A DNA stretch of 64,000 nt. Origin: Promicromonospora sukumoe. GTDB lineage: Bacteria > Actinomycetota > Actinomycetes > Actinomycetales > Cellulomonadaceae. The stretch lies in NCBI RefSeq assembly GCF_014137995.1, contig NZ_JACGWV010000001.1, positions 620,001 to 684,000 of the forward strand. The letters are read 5' to 3'. Positions 16,218 to 24,782 of the stretch are shown here, in pieces. Each line of letters starts with the position of its first letter. Positions within the stretch are counted from its first letter, which is position 1. The notes beneath the pieces were generated by a model. The model was not told where the DNA came from. It did not search any database and saw nothing but the letters and a program-made list of their open reading frames with translations. A program made the translations under genes and the position numbers.

Positions 16218-19200
16218 GTGACAGCACTGCCCGGCGGCTCGGCTGACAAGCTTGGCAATCGCTACGAAGCCTGGTGGACCCTGTGGCGTGTTGCCGGCGT
16301 GATTGAAGGGTCTGCGACGCGCATCCGGTTGGAGCCGCCTGGCGATGGCGGAGATGGCGCCGAGTTCTGGATCGAGGAAGCGGGAGCTCGTTGGTACGAG
16401 CAGGCTAAGAACGCCCAGCGTCAGTGGACGCTCCAGCGCCTCATCAGTCAGGGTGTGCTTCTCTCCGTACGGGCTCACCTCGCAGCCGGTCACCAGTTTC
16501 GACTAGTTACTTCCACCGGCGCGCCAGAGCTGGATTCGCTCTCATCTCGCGCACGCGCCGCTGCAACGCCCGAGGAATACGACTCGATCCTGACGCAGAT
16601 TGACCTGCCCAGGTTTCGGTCGCTCGCGAAGGCATGGCGGGTCACCGAAGCGACGGCGTGGGCATACCTGGGGCGGATCCATGTCGAGCACCACCCCGTG
16701 GACAGCCTCCGCCGTCTAGTTCATCAACGCTACGAGATTCTCGTCCACGGGGACCCCGAGGTCGTTGTCAACGAACTTCGGGGATGGCTGGACAATCATC
16801 TTCACCAGGAGATCAGTGCTCCCAGCATCTGGGGGCACCTGAAGTCGAAAGGATTCGCTCGGCGAACCCTGGTTGGCGATCCAGACACATTGCAAGCGTT
16901 GACCGCGACCGTTGAACGACAACAACGCCGGACCAAGCAGGCGCGGCCTGCGATCATGGCCGCAACGCAAGCACGCACGACTCAGCTCGTCGAGCGGCTT
17001 GTTGCTGCGGATGGACGTCAGGTGGTGATCCTTCATGGCAGGGCGGGCGCGGGGAAATCTACGACCGCTGCCGATGCTCTTCGGGATCTCTCACGCGATG
17101 GCTGGCTCGCAGCAGCCGTACGAATGGATGGTGCCACTGCAACCACACAGACCGCTTCGGCTCTTGGTCATGCATTCGACCTTGCGGCATCGCCCGTGGC
17201 GATTCTAGCTGCGGCCTCAGAGGGTTCTCCCGCTGTCCTGCTCGTAGATCAGCTCGACGCAGTCAGTACATACAGCGGACGGATGCCGGACAGTTATGAG
17301 GCCGTGGCTGAACTGCTCGACCAGGTGGCATCACTCCCAAATATCAAAGTCGTGTTGGTCGTCCGTACAGTTGACCTGCAGGCCGACTCGCGAATGCGGT
17401 CACTGCTGGTTGACGAAACTCGCGTGGAGACGCTAGAGCTCGGTGATCTGACTGCCGATGAGGTGAAGGACGCGCTTGACCGGTCGGGCGTAAACATGGA
17501 GAAATTGACGCCGGCCACACTGGAGTTGCTTCGGGTGCCCCTCCACCTGGCCATATTCAGCGGACTCACTGGCGCAGATCAGGTGGCGCCGTTTCGGACG
17601 CTGAGCGACTTGTATGAGCGGTTCACCAACGAGGTACGCCGAAAGATCAGTCGAGAGATTGGGCATCTTGATTGGCGGCGCACCATTGATGGACTGGTTC
17701 GATATATGAGCGAGCGAGAAATTCTCGGCGCACCGTCCGGAGTCCTTGACGATGCCGACCCCATCGAGGTGGCCTCTCTTGTTTCGCAGGGTGTGTTGAC
17801 TTGGGACGGCGGCCGGTACGCGATCTTTCACGAAACGTACTTCGACTTCCTCTTCGCGCGTTCCTTCATAGCCAACGGCGGCGACCTACACGACTTTCTG
17901 GTCGGCTCAGGCCAGAGCCTGTTTCGCCGGGCGCAGGCGCGCCAGGTCCTGGAGTATCTTGCAGCGATCGACCGCAACAGATTTCGTCGGCTGATCGTTC
18001 GTCTACTCACCAGTGACAGCCTGCGACCTCACCTTCAGGACGTCGTCATTACAATGCTTGCTCAGTTGGATGCCGCCGTTGCGGACTGGCGAGTGATCGA
18101 GCCTTTGGCGTTCGGGAAACTCTGGCTTGGGCCGCGGCTGGCCGCATTGTTGTCTGTCCCGACATGGTTCGACGCCGCTGACGCCGATGGGCGCTGGGAA
18201 GTGCTACTTGCCAACCAGTCGACGGCGAACTTGGCGGCGGATCAGTTGACTAACGCAGGAAGCCAACGTCCAGAGCGGGTCGCCGCACTGGTCCGGCCCT
18301 ACATTGGGACAACCGAAGCATGGCGGCTGCGGCTGCGGAGCATTGTCGAATGGTCACTGACACCCGGCCTGGTTGACCTCGCAGTGGAACTCGTCGAGGA
18401 CGGTCACTTAGAGGCCCCCCAAGGCTCGACCGCTGTAACCTCAGACTTCTGGTCGATCGTCTATCGACTCGACATAGAGGACCCCATTGGCGCGACGCGC
18501 CTGGTCGGGGCCTACCTAAGGCGGAGCTCCGCCCGCGCAAGGGCTGAAGGTGCTATCGATCCGTTCGGTTCGGGCCATTTGGACACCCGTTCCTCCGCTG
18601 GAGGCGACTCCTTGATCGGCCGGCTGGCTAGGGCCGCGCCCTCAACATTCCTCGACGAGGTGCTGCCTTTTATCGTTCGCGTAGTTAGCGCGACTGCCGT
18701 TCCCACGTACGAAGGATCGTTGCGGTCCAGTCACCGTTGGGGAATTCGGTATATCAGCAGCCATCATGGGATCGATGGAGCATTGTTCACGGGTGTCGAG
18801 GTTGCTCTACGTGCCCTGCCTGATGACCAACCCCAACAGGTCGCCGAACTCGTCCGGCCGCTGGCTTCCAGTGACGTGAAGGAACTGCGGTTCTTGGCTT
18901 GCCGAGCCCTCACTAGGGTCGGTACCGGAAACATTGGCATTGATTGGCTGCTCTCGGACGACAGGAATTTGGAACTCGGCTGGGCTGATAGTAGACGGTG
19001 GGCATCTCGTGAGCTCGTCGAGACTGCCACCCGTGAGTGTGACGATGTTCGTCTGCATGCCCTCGTTGAACGGCTGCTCAGCTACTACCCTCTGTTGGAA
19101 ACGAGCAAGATGGGGCGCTATTGGCGGGGTCGAGCGCAGTTCGAGCTAATGACAGCAATCGAGCCGCTGCGTCGCAACCAAGTTATCGAGCGTCGGCTCG

Positions 19201-20645
19201 GTGAGTTGGAGCGAAAACTTGGAGCAATTCCCCTGAGGGGTCCCGAGCCTGTAGCAGCCAGCTTTGTCGGTCCGCCTATCCCGCAAGAGGCTGCAATCCG
19301 GATGGCAGACCGGGACTGGCTTCGCGCAATCGAGAGGTATCGGGATGACACAACGAACTGGCGGGCAGAGGAGGCTCCGCTCGGTGGTGCGCGAGAACTC
19401 GCGGGGTTGCTGGGCTCGCGAGCGGAAGCGGAACCTGAACGATTCGCGCGCCTCGCGTTGAGGTTCGGCTCCGATACACCAATCGGGCACTACGAGCACG
19501 TGATCCGCGCGATCGTCGGCAAGGTGCCGATATCTCTGTTCGTTGACGTCTGTGCTCACGCACGCTGCGTTGTCGGCCAGCCTGTCGGCCTGGACATCTG
19601 CCACGCGACGGGGACCGTCGCGTCCGAGGCCAATGACGCCTTAGTTGATCTGATCGTAGAGTGCTCCTCGGACATAGACCCCTATTCCGAGTCTGCCCGC
19701 ACGCCCGCTGCGTCCGGTCAGCACTACTACAACGGTGATCTAGAGACGGCGGGGTTGAACAGCACTCGCGGAGCGGCGGCTGGGACTATCGCGCGTATTC
19801 TATTTGCCCAGCCCGAGCGTGCCGACGTGCTCAAGCAGACAATCGCTAAGCTGGCAGCCGACGAGATCCTGGCCGTGCGTACCCAGGCTGCCCAAGCCGT
19901 TATGGCGCTCATGAGGCCAGATCTCGACGCTGCGCTGGACCTGGCCGCTGAACTGTTCGATGCACCCGTGGAAATCTTTGATTCGGAGTCCAGTAGCCGC
20001 CTGTTGCGGTATGCCCTTCTGAACGACCAGGAGAGGTTCGCGCCCTCTTTGTGCCGTGCGCTAAACGGGCCAGAAAGCATTGCCGAGCGCGCGGGCGGTG
20101 TCTGGGCTATCGTGGCTGTTCGCGACCTGATCGCTGAGCCTGTTCCGCGCGACTTAACCGGACTGAGCGCCGCCGCGCGACGTGGTGCCGCGACTGCGCT
20201 CGCCGGAGATCCATCGGTCACATACTCCCTGCTAACCCGGCTGTTCGATGACTCTGATTTCACAGTGCGCGAAACAGCAGCATCGGCCATGCGCCTCGTA
20301 GGCGAACTGACCGCGGAGGTGGCAGATCCACTGATCAGGACCTTCGCAGCAAGCGACGCATTTGCCCATAATTTCGAGGAGATGTTCTTTGCGCTAGACC
20401 ATAGCCAGAGGCTTTTCCCCGAGTCCACCATCATGGCTTGCGAGAGAGTCGTCGAGATCGCGAGTCAGGGCATGGGTGACGCTCGCACCGTGCGCGCGGC
20501 TGCAGGGATCCATGTGATCGAGGTCATCCTTCGGCTCTACCGACAGAGCGGCGGGCAGATCCGCGAACGGTGCCTGGATCTTATTGACGACCTCGCAATA
20601 GTCGGCTCGTACGGAATTGAGCGGGCCCTCGGCGGAGAACGTTGA
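16218..20645 (+). CDS. Avs-like defence STAND NTPase with N-terminal nuclease
   Basis: 1475 residues from GTG 16218. Residues 1-120 resemble the PD-(D/E)xK-type Cap4 or DUF4297 nuclease: GNRYEAWWTL at the start, an acidic GDGAEFWI, and WYEQAKN giving the Q-x-K part. A P-loop GRAGAGKS is at about 274-281, Walker B AVLLVDQLDA at about 338, sensor-like KVVLVVRTVD, then a winged-helix region with FHETYFDFLFARSF. The last 900 residues form a long helical solenoid with HEAT-like repeats (for example FTVRETAASAMRLVGEL near the C-terminus). This nuclease-STAND-sensor order is that of antiviral Avs proteins, where a phage protein triggers oligomerisation and DNA cleavage. Codon use is less GC-rich than in the flanks, indicating transfer. 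A small membrane protein follows. Confidence 0.75.
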   Translation: MTALPGGSADKLGNRYEAWWTLWRVAGVIEGSATRIRLEPPGDGGDGAEFWIEEAGARWYEQAKNAQRQWTLQRLISQGVLLSVRAHLAAGHQFRLVTSTGAPELDSLSSRARAAATPEEYDSILTQIDLPRFRSLAKAWRVTEATAWAYLGRIHVEHHPVDSLRRLVHQRYEILVHGDPEVVVNELRGWLDNHLHQEISAPSIWGHLKSKGFARRTLVGDPDTLQALTATVERQQRRTKQARPAIMAATQARTTQLVERLVAADGRQVVILHGRAGAGKSTTAADALRDLSRDGWLAAAVRMDGATATTQTASALGHAFDLAASPVAILAAASEGSPAVLLVDQLDAVSTYSGRMPDSYEAVAELLDQVASLPNIKVVLVVRTVDLQADSRMRSLLVDETRVETLELGDLTADEVKDALDRSGVNMEKLTPATLELLRVPLHLAIFSGLTGADQVAPFRTLSDLYERFTNEVRRKISREIGHLDWRRTIDGLVRYMSEREILGAPSGVLDDADPIEVASLVSQGVLTWDGGRYAIFHETYFDFLFARSFIANGGDLHDFLVGSGQSLFRRAQARQVLEYLAAIDRNRFRRLIVRLLTSDSLRPHLQDVVITMLAQLDAAVADWRVIEPLAFGKLWLGPRLAALLSVPTWFDAADADGRWEVLLANQSTANLAADQLTNAGSQRPERVAALVRPYIGTTEAWRLRLRSIVEWSLTPGLVDLAVELVEDGHLEAPQGSTAVTSDFWSIVYRLDIEDPIGATRLVGAYLRRSSARARAEGAIDPFGSGHLDTRSSAGGDSLIGRLARAAPSTFLDEVLPFIVRVVSATAVPTYEGSLRSSHRWGIRYISSHHGIDGALFTGVEVALRALPDDQPQQVAELVRPLASSDVKELRFLACRALTRVGTGNIGIDWLLSDDRNLELGWADSRRWASRELVETATRECDDVRLHALVERLLSYYPLLETSKMGRYWRGRAQFELMTAIEPLRRNQVIERRLGELERKLGAIPLRGPEPVAASFVGPPIPQEAAIRMADRDWLRAIERYRDDTTNWRAEEAPLGGARELAGLLGSRAEAEPERFARLALRFGSDTPIGHYEHVIRAIVGKVPISLFVDVCAHARCVVGQPVGLDICHATGTVASEANDALVDLIVECSSDIDPYSESARTPAASGQHYYNGDLETAGLNSTRGAAAGTIARILFAQPERADVLKQTIAKLAADEILAVRTQAAQAVMALMRPDLDAALDLAAELFDAPVEIFDSESSSRLLRYALLNDQERFAPSLCRALNGPESIAERAGGVWAIVAVRDLIAEPVPRDLTGLSAAARRGAATALAGDPSVTYSLLTRLFDDSDFTVRETAASAMRLVGELTAEVADPLIRTFAASDAFAHNFEEMFFALDHSQRLFPESTIMACERVVEIASQGMGDARTVRAAAGIHVIEVILRLYRQSGGQIRERCLDLIDDLAIVGSYGIERALGGER

Positions 20646-20670
20646 GGTAAGAACCTTGCCGGATAAATGC

Positions 20671-20685
20671 AGACCTTTTTGGTCT
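20671..20685. terminator. Small hairpin after the STAND gene
   Basis: AGACC-TTTTT-GGTCT forms a 5-bp stem with a 5-base loop 26 bp after the stop codon. It is a weak terminator at best. Confidence 0.3.
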
Positions 20686-20759
20686 CCGCGCAGGGAATTA
20701 TTTGTGCGTAACGGTCGATAGTGAATCCCGTTTGCGATCGAAGGTAGGGTTGGCGCCTA

Positions 20760-21461
20760 ATGCGAGATGTGCTGGATTGGTTCATGTGGGCGATGCCCAA
20801 ATCGGACTGGTCTTCTTTTATTCCCGACTTAATTGTTGGTGTCATGACTGGCGCGGTCGTCGGCCTGGTCCTTCTCATGGTGGAAAGACGTGTGGCAGAA
20901 GGCCGCCGGCGCGTTGAGGTCCGCCTCCGTAGGCGGCGGATCGTCCAACCGCTATTGCTGGTTTTGCAGCGTCCGGAATATGCGCGGAATTTCGACACGG
21001 TGTCACCGATCAATAGAAAATGGCAGCGAGCCCTTAGTATTATCGAAGGATCTGAACTGGATTCGTGGCATGAGCTCGAACCGACGGACCTAACATCGGC
21101 GTTGCTCAGGTTTCGTAGTGCAATCTGGGACCTGCGGGAGGATGCAGATGACCTCGGCCAGGCGATAGCGCGTTGGCGAGCAATCCATGAACGGGTTGAA
21201 GGTGCGAGTGAGTTTGCGACAGCCCGCATCCTGGGTGCAAATGAACAATATCTTCGAGAGAGATTCCCCACTGCAAGAGTTGCGAGCCCGGTAGTCGTGG
21301 ACTCCGATCGGATGCGCGAGAATCGACTAGTAAAAAGGCATGAGCGCAAACACCGAAAAGCGGCGCGTCGAGTAGATCGAATGGCTGGTGTGGTCTTGGA
21401 TGAGTTGGTGGAACTTATAAGAGATGGGAAGGCTTCGCGGGGTATCGCCAATGCGAGTTAG
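20760..21461 (+). CDS. Hypothetical membrane-anchored protein next to the Avs-like gene
   Basis: 233 residues. One N-terminal membrane helix (DLIVGVMTGAVVGLVLLMVE, about 23-42) is followed by an Arg-rich cytosolic domain: RRVAEGRRRVEVRLRRRRIV, then a helical region with RFRSAIWDLREDADDLGQAI and a C-terminal basic helix (KRHERKHRKAARRVDRMAG). No named family is recognised. It shares the lower GC of the STAND gene 114 bp upstream and the same orientation. It could be a membrane partner or an unrelated passenger. Confidence 0.65.
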   Translation: MRDVLDWFMWAMPKSDWSSFIPDLIVGVMTGAVVGLVLLMVERRVAEGRRRVEVRLRRRRIVQPLLLVLQRPEYARNFDTVSPINRKWQRALSIIEGSELDSWHELEPTDLTSALLRFRSAIWDLREDADDLGQAIARWRAIHERVEGASEFATARILGANEQYLRERFPTARVASPVVVDSDRMRENRLVKRHERKHRKAARRVDRMAGVVLDELVELIRDGKASRGIANAS

Positions 21462-21835
21462 AGGTCCCAAGTGCTAGATGTCCCTGGCCGGTCAGTCCAT
21501 GGTGGAGTCCGTGAAGCTAGCTGAGACTTAGCGCCGGCTGGGGGGCCGAAGTCGACGCTGATCCGGCGCTTGGCTTTGCTGTCGTCGCCTGGCGCACTGA
21601 GCATGTCGAAGTAGCGTTCCGACAGTGCCAGCGGCTGAAGCGTTCGGCCGCTGGCGTGGGGCAGTTGTGGACCAGGGGCTGAGAGAGGCGTTGCATGGAC
21701 ATGCGAGTTGCACGCGCGGCTCCACGAGCACAGTCGTGTCGGTGACGGTGCCTGCAGTGAGCTTCTCAGTCTGTTCACCACCATCAACGACGGGTTCACC
21801 GCCGTGCGTTGTATACCCGACGAGGTGGCCAACAG
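21462..21835. other. Intergenic region, right edge of insert
   Basis: No convincing gene. The minus strand keeps a short protein-like run near 21517-21660 (ALSERYFDMLSAPGDDSKAK) without a start or context, which may be debris of an older gene. GC returns to the genomic level here, so this is the probable right edge of the lower-GC module. Confidence 0.35.
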
Positions 21836-22084
21836 GTGAGCTTTGACCTGACGATCCTCGCGACGACGCCTGACACCTCCGACGACGAAATTCGTGCCCA
21901 GGCAATGCGATGCGCCGCTGGGCGGGACCATCCGGAGGGCGACCACGACGCGCGCATCGTCGCGTTCTACGAGGCGCTCCGCGAGGTGTACCCGGATAGC
22001 GGTCCGGCGTCACGCGGCGGTGAGACGCCTTGGGCGTCATCACCGGTCGAAGCTGGAATCGACCGCGTGACCATGAACCTGTGA
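21836..22084 (+). CDS. Small protein, probably C-terminally truncated
   Basis: 82 residues from GTG 21836 (VSFDLTILATTPDTSDDEIR). The conserved middle EGDHDARIVAFYEALREVYP and GETPWASSPVEAGIDRVTMN belong to a group of small actinobacterial proteins of immunity type. In those I recall, the chain continues about 30 residues past the VTMN strand; here a stop follows MNL at once. This suggests a truncated copy. No toxin is adjacent. Confidence 0.5.
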   Translation: MSFDLTILATTPDTSDDEIRAQAMRCAAGRDHPEGDHDARIVAFYEALREVYPDSGPASRGGETPWASSPVEAGIDRVTMNL

Positions 22085-22135
22085 CACGGCCGCGCAGGCG
22101 CGTCACCGGGTCGGTTGTCCTACTCGCCGGACAGG

Positions 22136-22816
22136 TCAGTCGGTGGAAACCTCACCCTCGATGAGGTCCATCTGCGTCTGCGTCACGAATGGCACCGTGG
22201 ACTCGGTTGGCGTCGTGACGCTCAAATACACGTCGTCGGGGTTCTCGACCGCGAAGGTCTCGATCCAGGTCGCGGTGCGCCCGGCAGGAACGAAGGTCGG
22301 GGACTCCTGGTCGCCCTCGGAATTGGACAGGTACTCGCCCTCGGACTCGCCGGAGAAGGCGGTGTAGCCCATCGAGCCGGTCGCCGCCTCGGCGTTCAGG
22401 GTGTTCTCCACGGTGACCTCCACCGTGATGCCCTTCAGGTCGGGATCGATCGTGCCCTCCCACTCGGGGAATAGGTCCTTGGGCTCTGGCTTCTCCACTG
22501 TGACGATGATGCCGTAGGTGTCCACGCTCTGGCCGAACAGCGCCGCTAGCGACGGGTCCTTCGCGAAGTTGAGTGGCTCGTCCGAATCGGTCTCGGCGGA
22601 CTCATCAGCCTCGGCCGCCGGGGCGTCCTCGGCCGGTGTCTCCGAGCCAGCCTCGGCTGGCTCTGACGCTTCGGCCAGCGCTGAGGATTCCGGTGCTGCG
22701 CTCTCGGCGTCGTCCCCTGTGGAGCCGCCGCAAGCCCCGAGAACACCCGCCAGAGCCAGGGACGTGACTACGAGCGCGACTCGTCGGCGCCGTGGCCGGT
22801 GCATCGGTCGCTTCAT
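22136..22816 (-). CDS. Lipoprotein with DUF4352-like domain
   Basis: 226 residues. Positively charged start, hydrophobic core (VALVVTSLALAGVLGAC) and lipobox LGAC with the Cys at about 29. An acidic Ala/Glu/Ser linker follows (30-80), then a beta-rich domain: YGIIVTVEKPEP, GITVEVTVENTLNAEA, TFVPAGRTATWIETFAV, VYLSVTTPT. The strand order is that of DUF4352/telokin-like exported lipoproteins. It is attached to the outer face of the membrane; the role is unknown. It is a single gene. Confidence 0.8.
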   Translation of the reverse strand: MKRPMHRPRRRRVALVVTSLALAGVLGACGGSTGDDAESAAPESSALAEASEPAEAGSETPAEDAPAAEADESAETDSDEPLNFAKDPSLAALFGQSVDTYGIIVTVEKPEPKDLFPEWEGTIDPDLKGITVEVTVENTLNAEAATGSMGYTAFSGESEGEYLSNSEGDQESPTFVPAGRTATWIETFAVENPDDVYLSVTTPTESTVPFVTQTQMDLIEGEVSTD

Positions 22817-23083
22817 TAACCCATCGTGAACCGGGCTGTAGCACGGCGCGAACGGGGGCCAAGCAGGCGGCCGACGAGGCCGATCCGGAGGTCTGAGGGC
22901 GCCTCAGACCGCCGAAGCCGCTGACCAGGTGCGTGCGGGGCGCCCTATCGGGCCGGAACCGGCCCGCGCACTCAGTTGGGGCCCTTCGGAACGGACATAG
23001 GAAGTCCGGCTCCTGGCCCGGCCGCGAGCGACCTAGGGCCATTGAGGGCCAGCCGGCGCCGATTCGAACCCTCCAGGATGCAC
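22817..23083. other. Intergenic region, no gene seen
   Basis: It holds the promoter side of the lipoprotein and GC-rich sequence without coding signs. GATTCGAACCCTCC at 23061-23074 looks like a T-arm but has no pairing partner, so it is not called a tRNA. Confidence 0.4.
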
Positions 23084-23120
23084 GAAGCCCAGGTCAGAAA
23101 CAGTCTCTGACCTGGGCTTC
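23084..23120 (-). terminator. Strong hairpin terminator after tRNA-Gly
   Basis: A perfect 15-bp stem (GAAGCCCAGGTCAGA and complement) with a 7-base loop lies 10 bp beyond the 3' end of the tRNA. It is the probable tRNA terminator and is symmetrical enough to work in both directions. Confidence 0.8.
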
Positions 23121-23129
23121 CGCACTCTG

Positions 23130-23200
23130 AGCGGGCGACGGGAATCGAACCCGCGTAATTAGTTTGGAAGACTAAGGCTCTACCATTGAGCTACGCCCGC
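23130..23200 (-). tRNA. tRNA-Gly (anticodon TCC)
   Basis: Read on the minus strand, the gene begins GCGGGCGTAGCTCAATGGTA and ends with CGCCCGC plus discriminator T. The acceptor stem pairs over 7 bp. The anticodon arm TTAGT-CTTCCAA-ACTAA gives TCC, and the T arm carries GGTTCGATTCC. All arms close, with 71 bases including the discriminator. CCA is not encoded. Confidence 0.97.
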
Positions 23201-23383
23201 AAGCCCGCGCTCGAAGCACGGTGCGGGCGTTACCTTAGCAAACCTCGCGCCCTGCCAGCGGTTCCGTCCGCGTGGCGTGCCGCCGTCGGGCAGCGGGCTA
23301 CGTCGCTGAAGTCGGGCCGCGCCAGCCAGTGCAAGCGGAGCCGCAACAGCTCCCCGCAGCCGGCCTCCGGGCACGCCAACAGC

Positions 23384-23764
23384 TCAAGAGACCCGCGTCC
23401 CCTCCGGCGCTACCTGGTCGACGTCGGTCCACACCTCCGTCATCTCCACGATCAACCCGTCCCGCACCGTGATGAACGTCGCCACCTCGAAATGCTGCAC
23501 CACGCCGTCGACCACCCCGGTCACATGCGCACGCCCGACCGCCCGATCGCCCTCAACAACACAGTCCTCCAGCCGGAAGTGCTCAAACCCCGGGTACTCC
23601 GCGTTGAGCCGCACCCACGTGGCGCCGTCGAACGTCTCCCCGGTATGTACGTAGCGGCAGGTGAACGCAGGATCGAGCAGGCTCGGCAGCTCGTCCCAGC
23701 GATGCCCGTCGATCACCTCCGCGAGCCGCTCCATCACTTCTCGCGCCGACATCAGTGCTGACAT
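23384..23764 (-). CDS. NTF2-like/SnoaL-like protein
   Basis: 126 residues. Helices MSAREVMERLAEVIDGHRWD and LPSLLDPAFTCRYVHTG are followed by strands VRLNAEYPGFEHFRLEDCVV, GRAHVTGVV, EVATFITVRDGLIVEMTEVW, the cone-shaped NTF2 fold of SnoaL-type proteins. Such proteins are small isomerases, hydrolases or ligand binders; nothing fixes the substrate. Starts at 23764 or 23752 are possible. It directly follows the LysR gene on the same strand (12-bp gap), so the two are likely co-transcribed. Confidence 0.85.
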   Translation of the reverse strand: MSALMSAREVMERLAEVIDGHRWDELPSLLDPAFTCRYVHTGETFDGATWVRLNAEYPGFEHFRLEDCVVEGDRAVGRAHVTGVVDGVVQHFEVATFITVRDGLIVEMTEVWTDVDQVAPEGTRVS

Positions 23765-23776
23765 CGACGCAGGATG

Positions 23777-24712
23777 TCACACCTCGCCGACAGACCGCCC
23801 CACCGCCCGGAACGCCTCCAGCGCCGTCCGCACCGCCAGCCGTTCCGCGTGATCGGGCCGCAGGATCGCCACGATCCACCGCGCCGCGTCCATCCCGTGC
23901 ACCGGCCGCAGCACCAGCCCGGCACCAGGCGCCGTCGAGTACCGGGGCAGCACCGCCACCCGGTCGCTGGAGGCGACCAGCGCCTCGATGAGCCGGTTGT
24001 CGCGCAGCCGCTGCGCCACGCGGACGGGCTCGCCCGCCGTCGTCTCGACCGCGATGCGCAGCCCGTCGAACGGGTACCCGACCGGCACGCCATACCACTC
24101 GTAGGCCACCAGGTCCCGGGCGGTGACCCGCGCCTTGGCGGCAAGCGGGTGGTCAACACGCAGCGCGATGTCCAGCGGCTCCCGCAGCAACGCCGCCGTC
24201 ACCAGGTGCTCCGCGCCCGCCGGCACCGGACCGGTGAAGCTGTGCCCGATGACGATGTCGTGGTCCGCGACCATCCCCGAGTACTCCGACTCCGCGATAT
24301 CCATGTCGCTGCACTCGAGCGAGACGTCCGTCGGAGCGAGCCGGTCCAGCACACCGGGCAGCAGCACCGTCGCCGCGCTGGGCAGCGTCGCCACGCGCAC
24401 CGTGCCCGACGCCGACCCCATGAACTCGTCCCACCGCGCCTGCACCTCGGCGACCGTCCGGGAGAGGTCGCGGCCGCCGTCGGCCAGGAGGCGGCCCGCC
24501 TCCGTGAGGCGTAGGCCCCGGCCGTGCGGCTCGACGAGCGGCACGCCCTTCAGCTCGCGCTGCGCGGTGCGGAGCTGCTGCGACACCGCCGACGGCGTGC
24601 GGTGGGTCGCCCTGGCGACGGCCGTGACCGACCCGCGGTCCGCGAGCTCGCGCAGCAGGTCGAGGTGGCGCGGGTCGACACGGGCGAGGTCCTGTCCACG
24701 GGAGTCATTCAT
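23777..24712 (-). CDS. LysR family transcriptional regulator
   Basis: 311 residues. The HTH lies at about 13-70: DPRHLDLLRELADRGSVTAV, ARATHRTPSAVSQQLRTAQR. A substrate-binding domain follows (GTVRVATLPSAATVLLPGVL and ALRVDHPLAAKARVTARDLV). It is divergent from the EamA exporter at 24783, with 70 bp between starts, the usual arrangement for LysR control of a neighbouring transporter. The sequence ACAAGGACGCGTAGAACATTTCGCTTGT region at 24724-24755 contains the ATTTCGCTTGT half-site candidates. The inducer is unknown. Confidence 0.92.
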   Translation of the reverse strand: MNDSRGQDLARVDPRHLDLLRELADRGSVTAVARATHRTPSAVSQQLRTAQRELKGVPLVEPHGRGLRLTEAGRLLADGGRDLSRTVAEVQARWDEFMGSASGTVRVATLPSAATVLLPGVLDRLAPTDVSLECSDMDIAESEYSGMVADHDIVIGHSFTGPVPAGAEHLVTAALLREPLDIALRVDHPLAAKARVTARDLVAYEWYGVPVGYPFDGLRIAVETTAGEPVRVAQRLRDNRLIEALVASSDRVAVLPRYSTAPGAGLVLRPVHGMDAARWIVAILRPDHAERLAVRTALEAFRAVGRSVGEV

Positions 24713-24782
24713 GTAGGCAGGCTACAAGGACGCGTAGAACATTTCGCTTGTCCTACAGGCCGATGACGGCGACGCTCAGAAC

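Noticed and set aside
21458..21946. 162-residue minus-strand frame
   Set aside because: Only a short piece looks protein-like and there is no start signal or family match; treated as possible debris.
23055..23080. T-arm-like GATTCGAACCCTCC near tRNA-Gly
   Set aside because: No acceptor, D or anticodon arm can be folded around it, so it is not a second tRNA.
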